DNA of 7,701 nucleotides from Aestuariivirga sp. GTDB taxonomy: Bacteria; Pseudomonadota; Alphaproteobacteria; Rhizobiales; Aestuariivirgaceae. Below are positions 1-5,608 of this stretch, piece by piece (positions within the stretch are counted from its first letter, which is position 1; each line of letters opens with the position of its first letter). The stretch spans positions 1 to 7,701 of the forward strand of contig JADCDC010000275.1 of NCBI GenBank assembly GCA_020252385.1, given 5' to 3'. Under the pieces are notes generated by a model that worked only from the letters and a program-made list of their open reading frames with translations, ran no database searches and was not told where the DNA came from. The translations under genes were made by a program, and so were the position numbers.

Positions 1-27
1 ACCCCAGCGAAAGCTGGGGTCCAGCTT
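1..27 (+). repeat. REP-like palindrome, GAAA-loop copy 1
   Basis: A perfect 8-bp stem, ACCCCAGC at 1-8 pairing with GCTGGGGT at 13-20, closes a GAAA tetraloop at 9-12. A 7-base tail (CCAGCTT) follows. The unit recurs in inverted orientation at 51-77 with 25 of 27 bases the same. It looks like the widespread dispersed palindrome whose reverse-strand translation gives PAKAGVQ-like peptides. The window begins inside or at the edge of this copy, so its outer flank cannot be seen. It lies past the 3' end of recQ. Confidence 0.8.
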
Positions 28-50
28 TACTTCAGCCCGCTTGACGACAG

Positions 51-82
51 AAGCTGGACTCCAGCTTTCGCTGGAGTGACGG
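51..82 (-). repeat. REP-like palindrome, GAAA-loop copy 2 (inverted)
   Basis: ACTCCAGC at 58-65 pairs perfectly with GCTGGAGT at 70-77 around a TTTC loop (GAAA on the minus strand). The flank GACGG at 78-82 extends it to the usual GTCA-type edge of this repeat class. Compared with copy 1 the only two differences are at stem positions that pair with each other (C-G in copy 1, T-A here), so pairing is kept. It sits 3 bases past the recQ stop codon, so the recQ transcript would run into it first. No T-run follows on the minus strand, so it is a poor fit to a classical intrinsic terminator, though it could still shield the mRNA 3' end. Confidence 0.8.
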
Positions 83-85
83 AGC

Positions 86-1903
86 TTAGGGACGGGCAGC
101 CCCACTCTCCACAAACGCCCTGATCTCGCCGAGGAAGACCTCGGCGAACTGCATCAGCTTCGACTCGCCCACACCGTTGACCTCGCCGAAGTCCCAGCGG
201 GTGAGTGGGCGCTTGGCCGCCATGTCGATCAGCGTGCGGTCGGTGAAGATCACATAGGCCGGCACACGGCGCTCGCGCGCCAGCCTGGCGCGGAGTGACT
301 TCAGGCGCTGGAGCAACTCCTCCGAAACGCCCTCCGTCTCGACCGCCGCGGTGAGCTTCCGCGCCCGCTCCGCCTTTTTCGACGGCTTCTGGACGGACTG
401 CCGGTGGCGGAACGCGCCCTCCCCGCGCATCAGCGCATGGGCCTTGGGTGACAGCGAGAGACCGCCATAGCCCGCCACGTCGATCGTGAGATATCCCCCG
501 CCCACCATCTGCCGGATCATCGATTGCCAGTGCTGGCGGCCATGCGCCTTGCCGATGCCGAAGACGGCAAGCTCGGTCTGGCGCAGCGCCTCGGCCTTGT
601 CGTTCGGCTTGCCCGCCAGCACATCGGCTACATGCGACGCGCCGAAGCGCTGGCCCGTCGCCTTCACCGCCTCGATCACCCATTTCGCTTCCGCCGTGCC
701 ATCGACGAGTTGCGCGGGGTCGAGGCAGACGTCGCAATTGCCGCAAGGCTCCGACTCCTCGCCGAAATAGTAGAGCAGGTTCTGGCGGCGGCATTCGGGG
801 GCCTCGCAATAGGCCACCAGCGCATCGAGCCGCTTGTGCTCGCGCCTGCGGCGTTCGTCGCCACCCTCCTCCTTGTCGATGAAGCGGCGGCGCAGCTGGA
901 TGTCGGCAAGCCCAAAGACCATGCGGGCATCCGCGGGGTTGCCGTCCCGCCCCGCGCGCCCGATCTCCTGGTAATAGGCATCGAGCGAGGACGGCAGGTC
1001 GGCGTGGAAGACGAAGCGCACGTCCGGCTTGTCGATCCCCATGCCGAAGGCGATCGTTGCGCAGACGATGATGCCCTTCTCCGTCATGAACAGGCTCTGC
1101 GCCTCCGCGCGGTCCTCCGCGCCCATGCCGGCGTGATAGGCGATGGCGCGGCGGCCCTTCGAAACGAGGAAGCTTGCGAGTTCCTCCGTCGATTTCCGCG
1201 CCAGCGCATAGACGATGCCGGATTGGCCCTCGCGCCCGTCGAGGAAGTCGAGGAGCTGCTGCTTCGCATTGTCCTTGGGCGCCACGGCGAGGTGGATGTT
1301 GGGCCGGTCGAAGCCCGCCACATAGACCTCCGCGTCACCGCCGAAGATCTTGCCCACGATGTCGCGCCGCGTGGCCTCGTCCGCCGTCGCCGCGAAGGCG
1401 CCGATGGGTACACCGGGGAAGGCCTGGCGCAACGTCTGCAGCATGTCGTATTCGGGGCGGAAGGACGGCCCCCACTGCGAGATGCAATGCGCCTCGTCGA
1501 TGGCGATCAGCTGCACGTCGAGCTTCGAAAGCGCCGCGATCATCCGCTCCGTCATCAGCCGCTCGGGCGAGGGGTAGAGAAGCTTCACCTCGCCTGCCGC
1601 CACCTTGCGCCAGATGGCGACATTCTCCTCGCGGCTCAGCGAGGAATTGATCGTCTCCGCCGCTACGCCAGCAAGCTTCAGCGCCGCCACCTGGTCCTGC
1701 ATCAGCGCGACGAGGGGCGAGACCACGATGGCCAGCCCGCCCCGCGCCAGCGCCGGCACCTGGTAGCACAGCGACTTGCCCGACCCTGTTGGCATCACGG
1801 CCAGCACGCTGCGCCCTTCGAGCAGGGTCGTGACGATCCCTTCCTGGCCGGGCCGGAAGGTCTCATAGCCGAATGTCTTGCGGAGGATGTCGTGCGGGGT
1901 CAC
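86..1903 (-). CDS. recQ: ATP-dependent DNA helicase RecQ
   Basis: This encodes a 605-residue RecQ-family 3'-to-5' superfamily 2 helicase, which unwinds branched and recombination intermediates in the cytoplasm; E. coli RecQ is 609 residues. Seen in order: FGYETFRPGQ (motif 0, about 11-20), Walker A MPTGSGKS (37-44, Lys43), DEAH (136-139), the aromatic-rich loop around ISQWGPSFRPEY (141-152), motif III AATAD (171-175), motif V IAFGMGIDKPDVRFV (284-298), motif VI QEIGRAGRDG (312-321), zinc ligands Cys371, Cys387, Cys390 and Cys393, a winged helix, and a C-terminal HRDC domain (about 525-600). All domains are intact. The start is GTG (complement of 1901-1903): it precedes motif 0 by about ten residues, and there is no better in-frame start between it and the repeat upstream. 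A purine-rich GGGAGGGGG stretch lies 13-22 bases upstream, rather far for a ribosome site. The aromatic loop has Pro where E. coli RecQ has a conserved His, probably a lineage variant. It is divergent from uvrA. Confidence 0.97.
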   Translation of the reverse strand: MTPHDILRKTFGYETFRPGQEGIVTTLLEGRSVLAVMPTGSGKSLCYQVPALARGGLAIVVSPLVALMQDQVAALKLAGVAAETINSSLSREENVAIWRKVAAGEVKLLYPSPERLMTERMIAALSKLDVQLIAIDEAHCISQWGPSFRPEYDMLQTLRQAFPGVPIGAFAATADEATRRDIVGKIFGGDAEVYVAGFDRPNIHLAVAPKDNAKQQLLDFLDGREGQSGIVYALARKSTEELASFLVSKGRRAIAYHAGMGAEDRAEAQSLFMTEKGIIVCATIAFGMGIDKPDVRFVFHADLPSSLDAYYQEIGRAGRDGNPADARMVFGLADIQLRRRFIDKEEGGDERRRREHKRLDALVAYCEAPECRRQNLLYYFGEESEPCGNCDVCLDPAQLVDGTAEAKWVIEAVKATGQRFGASHVADVLAGKPNDKAEALRQTELAVFGIGKAHGRQHWQSMIRQMVGGGYLTIDVAGYGGLSLSPKAHALMRGEGAFRHRQSVQKPSKKAERARKLTAAVETEGVSEELLQRLKSLRARLARERRVPAYVIFTDRTLIDMAAKRPLTRWDFGEVNGVGESKLMQFAEVFLGEIRAFVESGAARP

Positions 1904-1914
1904 GGGTCTCGAAG

Positions 1915-2014
1915 TTCCCCCTCCCCCTTGTGGGGAGGGCCGGGGTGGGGGTCTGGTGGTGCTTCAGTTCGGAGCGACCCCCACCCCTGCCCCTCCCCAC
2001 AAGGGGGACGGGAA
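1915..2014. repeat. Long C/G-rich inverted repeat made of two back-to-back palindromes
   Basis: Two arms of about 39 bases (1915-1953 and 1976-2014) are reverse complements with a few mismatches and a one-base slip, separated by a 22-base spacer. The core is perfect over 17 bases: CCCCCTTGTGGGGAGGG at 1923-1939 against 1991-2007. Each arm is also a hairpin in its own right: in the left arm 1919-1926 pairs with 1932-1939 over an 8-bp stem with loop CTTGT; in the right arm 1991-1998 pairs with 2004-2011 with one mismatch. The element starts only 11 bases upstream of the recQ GTG, so it would lie in the recQ leader. Its translations (PLWGGPGWG, PTPAPPHKG, PHPCPSPQGG) are typical of dispersed intergenic repeats of alphaproteobacteria. 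Copy number elsewhere in the genome cannot be judged from this window. Confidence 0.85.
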
Positions 2015-2048
2015 GAGAGCGGGGTGCTTTGTTGCTAAGGCTCTAGCC

Positions 2049-2063
2049 GTTCGCCCGTGATTC
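2049..2063 (+). promoter_or_regulatory. Weak LexA-box-like sequence (GTTC-N7-ATTC)
   Basis: GTTCGCCCGTGATTC matches the alphaproteobacterial LexA direct repeat GTTC-N7-GTTC at 7 of 8 fixed bases. The seven-base spacer is GC-rich, unlike the T-rich spacers I associate with rhizobial boxes, and a one-mismatch match is not rare by chance in a region this size. It lies 146 bases upstream of the recQ start and 132 bases upstream of uvrA. It overlaps a GANTC methylation site. Confidence 0.2.
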
Positions 2064-2166
2064 GGGGCGGGAGGCAGGCTGTCGCCGCTCGATGGTGTTG
2101 ATAACCCGAACTGGCGATGACAGCCGTGCGTATCTCCTCTGCGCGCGTGGGTGCCTCCTTGCGGGC

Positions 2167-2181
2167 GTTCTCTTTTTGATC
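2167..2181 (+). promoter_or_regulatory. Candidate LexA (SOS) box upstream of uvrA
   Basis: GTTCTCTTTTTGATC fits the alphaproteobacterial LexA direct repeat GTTC-N7-GTTC at 7 of 8 fixed bases, the second half-site reading GATC. The N7 spacer TCTTTTT is T-rich, as in known rhizobial boxes. It ends 14 bases before the uvrA ATG, where bound repressor would block transcription start or early elongation. uvrA is a known LexA target in several bacteria including alphaproteobacteria, which raises the prior. The match is imperfect and untested. Confidence 0.45.
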
Positions 2182-2195
2182 TAGTCCGGTGAGCC

Positions 2196-5117
2196 ATGCC
2201 AGAGCACAAGAAAGTCCTCTCCATCCAGGGTGCGCGCGAGCACAACCTGAAGAATGTCTCGCTCGAACTTCCGCGGGACAAGCTGATCGTGTTCACCGGG
2301 CTGTCGGGCTCCGGCAAGTCCTCGCTGGCCTTCGACACGATCTATGCGGAAGGACAGCGCCGCTATGTCGAGTCGCTCTCGGCCTATGCACGCCAGTTCC
2401 TCGAGATGATGCAGAAGCCGGACGTCGACCAGATCGACGGCCTCTCGCCTGCCATCTCGATCGAGCAGAAGACGACGAGCCGCAACCCGCGCTCGACCGT
2501 CGGCACCGTCACTGAAATCTATGACTACATGCGCCTGCTCTTCGCGCGCATCGGTGTCGCCTATTCGCCCGCCACCGGCCTTCCCATCGAGAGCCAGACC
2601 GTCACCCAGATGGTCGACCGCGTGATGGCGCTGGACGAGGGCACCCGCCTCTACCTCCTCGCCCCCATCGTGCGCGGGCGCAAGGGCGAGTATCGCAAGG
2701 AACTGGCCGAGCTTCAGAAGAAGGGCTTCACCCGCGTGAAGGTCGACGGGCAGTTCCACGAGATCGACAGCGTTCCCGCCCTCGACAAGAAGTACAAGCA
2801 TGACATCGACGTGGTGGTCGATCGCGTCGTGGTGCGCGGCGACATCGCCACAAGGCTGGCCGACAGTTTCGAAACGGCGCTGAAGCTGGCCGATGGGCTG
2901 GCGGTGGCCGAATTCGCCGACAAGCCGCTCCCCGCCTCTGCCACCTCCGAGGAAGGCGCCAACAAGTCGAAGAACGAGACGCATGAGCGCATCCTGTTCT
3001 CCGAGCGCTTCGCCTGCCCCGTCTCGGGCTTCACCATCGATGAGATCGAGCCCAGGCTCTTTTCCTTCAACAACCCCTATGGCGCCTGCCCAAAATGCGA
3101 TGGGCTTGGCACCGAGCTCCACTTCGAGCCGGACCTCGTTGTGCCTGATACGTCGCTCTCCATGAAGGAGGGCGCGATCCTGCCCTGGGCGCGCACCGGC
3201 AACACATCTCCTTACTATAACCAGACGCTTGAGGCGCTGGCCAAGCATTACAAGGTCTCGATGTCCACGCCGTGGAAGGACATTCCGAAGAAGGCGCGCG
3301 AGGCGATCCTGTTCGGCACGGGCGAGGAAGAAGTCACCATCACCTATGATGACGGCATCCGCGCCTACAAGACCAAGAAGCCCTTCGAGGGCGTCATTGG
3401 CAACATCGAGCGGCGCTGGCGCGAGACGGATTCCGAATGGATGCGCGAGGAGCTCTCGAAGTACCAGTCGGACCACCCCTGCTCCGAATGCAACGGCTTC
3501 CGCCTGAAGCCGCAGGCGCTCGCCGTGAAGGTGGACCGCAAGCACATCGGCGAGATTTCGGCGATGTCCATCCGCGAGGCCAATGCGTGGTTCGTCGACC
3601 TGCTGGCGAAGCTGAAGCCCAAGGACCAGGAAATCGCCCAGCGCATCCTGAAGGAAATCCGTGACCGGCTGAAGTTCCTCGTCGACGTGGGTCTCGACTA
3701 TCTGAACCTCTCGCGCACGTCGGGCACGCTGTCCGGCGGCGAGAGCCAGCGCATCAGGCTCGCCTCGCAGATCGGCTCCGGCCTCACCGGCGTTCTCTAT
3801 GTGCTGGACGAGCCGTCGATCGGCCTGCACCAGCGCGACAACGCGCGGCTTCTCGAAACCCTCGTCAGGCTGCGCGATCTCGGCAACACCGTGATCGTCG
3901 TCGAGCATGACGAGGATGCGATCCGGCTTGCCGACTACGTTGTCGACATCGGCCCTGGCGCTGGTGTGCATGGCGGCCAGATCATCGCGCAAGGAACTCC
4001 CGCCGAGGTGATGGCGAACCCCAAGTCGCTGACCGGGCAATATCTCACCGGACAGCAGGCCGTGCCGCTGCCGGGCGTCCGCCGGAAATGGGAGAAGGGC
4101 CGCTCCATCCGCGTGAAAGGTGCGCGCGCCAACAACGTGAAGAACGTTTCGGCGGAAATCCCGCTCGGCGTCTTCACCTGCGTCACCGGTGTCTCTGGCG
4201 GTGGCAAGTCCACGCTGCTGATCGACACGGTCTACAAGGCCGCCGCGCGCAAGCTCATGGGCACGCGCGAGGCGCCGGCCGAGCATGACCGGATCGAGGG
4301 GCTTGAGCTTCTCGACAAGATCATCGACATCGACCAGAGCCCCATCGGCCGCACGCCGCGCTCCAACCCCGCCACCTACACCGGGGCCTTCACGCCCATC
4401 CGCGACTGGTTCGCAGGGCTCCCCGAGGCCAAGGCGCGCGGCTACGAACCCGGGCGCTTCTCCTTCAACGTCAAGGGCGGGCGCTGCGAGACCTGCCAGG
4501 GCGACGGCGTCATCAAGATCGAGATGCACTTCCTGCCCGACGTCTACGTGACCTGCGATGCCTGCCACGGCCACCGCTACAATCGCGAGACGCTGGAGAT
4601 CAGGTTCAAGGACAAGTCGATTGCCGACGTGCTGGACATGACGGTGTCCGAGGCCGCCGAGTTCTTCCGCGCGGTGCCAAGCGTGCGTGACAAGATGGAG
4701 ACGCTGGAGCGCGTGGGCCTCGGCTACATCAAGGTCGGCCAGCAGGCGACCACGCTGTCGGGTGGTGAGGCGCAGCGGGTGAAGCTCGCCAAGGAACTCT
4801 CCCGCCGCGCCACCGGCCGAACGCTCTATCTGCTCGACGAGCCGACGACGGGCCTCCACTTCCACGACGTGAAGAAGCTTCTTGAGGTGCTGCACGAGCT
4901 GGTGGACCAGGGCAACAGCGTCGTCGTGATCGAGCACAATCTCGAGGTTATCAAGACCGCCGACTGGATCATCGACTTGGGCCCGGAGGGCGGCGACGGC
5001 GGCGGCGAGATCGTGGTCGCGGGAACGCCGGAAGACGTGGTGCGCGAGAAGCGCAGCTACACCGGGCACTTCCTGAAGGACGTTCTCCGCCGCGGCAGGA
5101 AGCAGGCGGCGGAATAG
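2196..5117 (+). CDS. uvrA: Excinuclease ABC subunit UvrA
   Basis: This encodes the 973-residue damage-sensing ATPase of nucleotide excision repair, which as a dimer finds bulky lesions and loads UvrB. Two ABC ATPase halves are complete. First half: Walker A GLSGSGKS (35-42), LSGGESQ signature (512-518), Walker B VLYVLDEP (533-540). Second half: Walker A GVSGGGKS (665-672), LSGGEAQ (854-860), Walker B LYLLDEP (877-883). The UvrB-binding and insertion regions lie within about residues 115-400. Zinc sites: C-terminal module Cys764, Cys767, Cys787, Cys790 intact; a middle CxxC at 429/432; the N-terminal module reads CPVS...CPKC (274-301), so the second of four expected Cys is Ser277. The protein is about 33 residues longer than E. 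coli UvrA (940), partly in a polar stretch near 243-262. The ATG at 2196 gives the family N-terminus (IQGAREHNLKNV). It is divergent from recQ, and its TAG stop shares one base with the next gene's GTG. SOS control is possible through the box at 2167. Confidence 0.98.
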   Translation: MPEHKKVLSIQGAREHNLKNVSLELPRDKLIVFTGLSGSGKSSLAFDTIYAEGQRRYVESLSAYARQFLEMMQKPDVDQIDGLSPAISIEQKTTSRNPRSTVGTVTEIYDYMRLLFARIGVAYSPATGLPIESQTVTQMVDRVMALDEGTRLYLLAPIVRGRKGEYRKELAELQKKGFTRVKVDGQFHEIDSVPALDKKYKHDIDVVVDRVVVRGDIATRLADSFETALKLADGLAVAEFADKPLPASATSEEGANKSKNETHERILFSERFACPVSGFTIDEIEPRLFSFNNPYGACPKCDGLGTELHFEPDLVVPDTSLSMKEGAILPWARTGNTSPYYNQTLEALAKHYKVSMSTPWKDIPKKAREAILFGTGEEEVTITYDDGIRAYKTKKPFEGVIGNIERRWRETDSEWMREELSKYQSDHPCSECNGFRLKPQALAVKVDRKHIGEISAMSIREANAWFVDLLAKLKPKDQEIAQRILKEIRDRLKFLVDVGLDYLNLSRTSGTLSGGESQRIRLASQIGSGLTGVLYVLDEPSIGLHQRDNARLLETLVRLRDLGNTVIVVEHDEDAIRLADYVVDIGPGAGVHGGQIIAQGTPAEVMANPKSLTGQYLTGQQAVPLPGVRRKWEKGRSIRVKGARANNVKNVSAEIPLGVFTCVTGVSGGGKSTLLIDTVYKAAARKLMGTREAPAEHDRIEGLELLDKIIDIDQSPIGRTPRSNPATYTGAFTPIRDWFAGLPEAKARGYEPGRFSFNVKGGRCETCQGDGVIKIEMHFLPDVYVTCDACHGHRYNRETLEIRFKDKSIADVLDMTVSEAAEFFRAVPSVRDKMETLERVGLGYIKVGQQATTLSGGEAQRVKLAKELSRRATGRTLYLLDEPTTGLHFHDVKKLLEVLHELVDQGNSVVVIEHNLEVIKTADWIIDLGPEGGDGGGEIVVAGTPEDVVREKRSYTGHFLKDVLRRGRKQAAE

Positions 5118-5575
5118 TGCTCTATTTCGCCTATGGCTCCAACATGTGGCGCCAGCAGATGGCCGAGCGCTGCCCGGGACATGAGCTGATCGGAACGGCG
5201 GTGCTGAAGGACCACACGCTGTGCTTTCCCCGATTCTCGAAGATCCGCAAATGCGGTGTCGCGGGGATCAGGCCGCAGCCGGGCGCGGAGGTATGGGGGG
5301 TCGTGTACCGGCTCACGGCACAAGACTTCGCCGCCCTCGACAGGCGCGAGGGCTACGATCCGTTACAGCCACCGCACGTCAACCGCTATGACCGGCGTTC
5401 CGTCCGTGTGCTGAGGGATGGTGAGTCGCTGGATTGCCTCACCTATTTCGCCCGCGAGGAGCCGGGCCGGCATGTTCCGAATGCAGCGTACATGCAGGCA
5501 ATCCTGACAGGGGCGGAGGAGAATGGATTGCCGAGAGAATACGTCACGCAACTCCGCACCATCATCCCTCAATAG
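5117..5575 (+). CDS. Gamma-glutamylcyclotransferase-fold protein
   Basis: This encodes a 152-residue single-domain protein of the gamma-glutamylcyclotransferase (GGCT/AIG2-like) family. Characterised members release 5-oxoproline from gamma-glutamyl amino acids or glutathione-related compounds in the cytosol; the substrate here is unknown. Seen: the N-terminal YFAYGSNM substrate-binding loop (residues 3-10), Glu78 in LDRREGY where the family places its catalytic acid, and the C-terminal pattern PNAAYMQAILTGAEENGLP (121-139) shared by bacterial members. There is no signal peptide or membrane segment. The start is GTG at 5117: the next Met is residue 10, inside the conserved loop, so a later start would break the fold. 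The start overlaps the uvrA TAG by one base (TAGTG) with only a weak upstream AGGAAG, which suggests translational coupling to uvrA. The family assignment is firm; the reaction is inferred. Confidence 0.88.
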   Translation: MLYFAYGSNMWRQQMAERCPGHELIGTAVLKDHTLCFPRFSKIRKCGVAGIRPQPGAEVWGVVYRLTAQDFAALDRREGYDPLQPPHVNRYDRRSVRVLRDGESLDCLTYFAREEPGRHVPNAAYMQAILTGAEENGLPREYVTQLRTIIPQ

Positions 5576-5576
5576 G

Positions 5577-5606
5577 CCGTCATCCCGCCTTTCGCCGGGA
5601 TGACGG
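5577..5606. terminator. REP-like hairpin between convergent genes, possible bidirectional terminator
   Basis: CCGTCATCCCG (5577-5587) is the exact reverse complement of CGGGATGACGG (5596-5606), an 11-bp stem around an 8-base loop containing TTTC. On the minus strand the centre reads GGCGAAAGGC, one G-G mismatch away from the full GAAA-loop palindrome, so it belongs to the same broad class as the repeats at 1-27 and 51-82. It nearly fills the 33-bp gap between two genes ending head to head, and starts 1 base past one stop codon and ends 2 bases before the other. No T-run follows on either strand, so termination is inferred from stem strength and position only. Confidence 0.7.
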
Positions 5607-5608
5607 TA

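Larger units (their letters stand above)
2015..2195. promoter_or_regulatory. recQ/uvrA divergent intergenic region, uvrA-proximal part
   Basis: These 181 bases hold no convincing open reading frame and must carry the uvrA promoter, and perhaps the recQ promoter on the other strand. I see no clear -35/-10 pair: a TTGATA at 2098-2103 has no good -10 at 16-18 bases, and TTGCGG at 2159-2164 is followed by only a weak TAGTCC-like hexamer. A GANTC site (GATTC, 2059-2063) and a weak inverted repeat, GGCTGTC at 2077-2083 with GACAGCC at 2119-2125, are also present. The uvrA ribosome site is weak, with GGTGAG ending only two bases before the ATG. Confidence 0.6.

Noticed and set aside
27..809. 260-codon minus-strand frame overlapping the recQ 3' half, ending in a VTPAKAGVQ peptide.
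   Set aside because: The peptide is just the translated palindrome at 51-82, a known source of false protein ends, and the rest is out-of-frame recQ.
1932..1998. GGGGAGGG octamers matching the FtsK-orienting KOPS pattern GGGNAGGG.
   Set aside because: They occur once on each strand inside the inverted repeat arms, so they give no net direction, and follow from the repeat sequence itself.
524..2038. 504-codon open frame on the plus strand opposite recQ, running into the palindrome.
   Set aside because: Same codon-register effect as opposite uvrA; the end is translated repeat sequence (PLWGGPGWG, PHPCPSPQGG). The recQ frame carries every family motif.
2096..2104. TGTTGATAA, one mismatch from a DnaA box read on the minus strand.
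   Set aside because: A single imperfect box with no cluster, AT-rich region or origin-type genes nearby.
2077..2125. Inverted repeat GGCTGTC/GACAGCC in the uvrA upstream region as an operator or riboswitch.
   Set aside because: Only 7 paired bases with a 35-base spacer; such pairs are frequent by chance in GC-rich sequence and no known RNA motif is apparent.
2181..5069. Long open frame (962 codons) on the minus strand across nearly all of uvrA.
   Set aside because: It is in exact codon register with uvrA, so it stays open simply because uvrA lacks TTA, CTA and TCA codons over this span, as expected at high GC. Its sequence has no recognisable domains.
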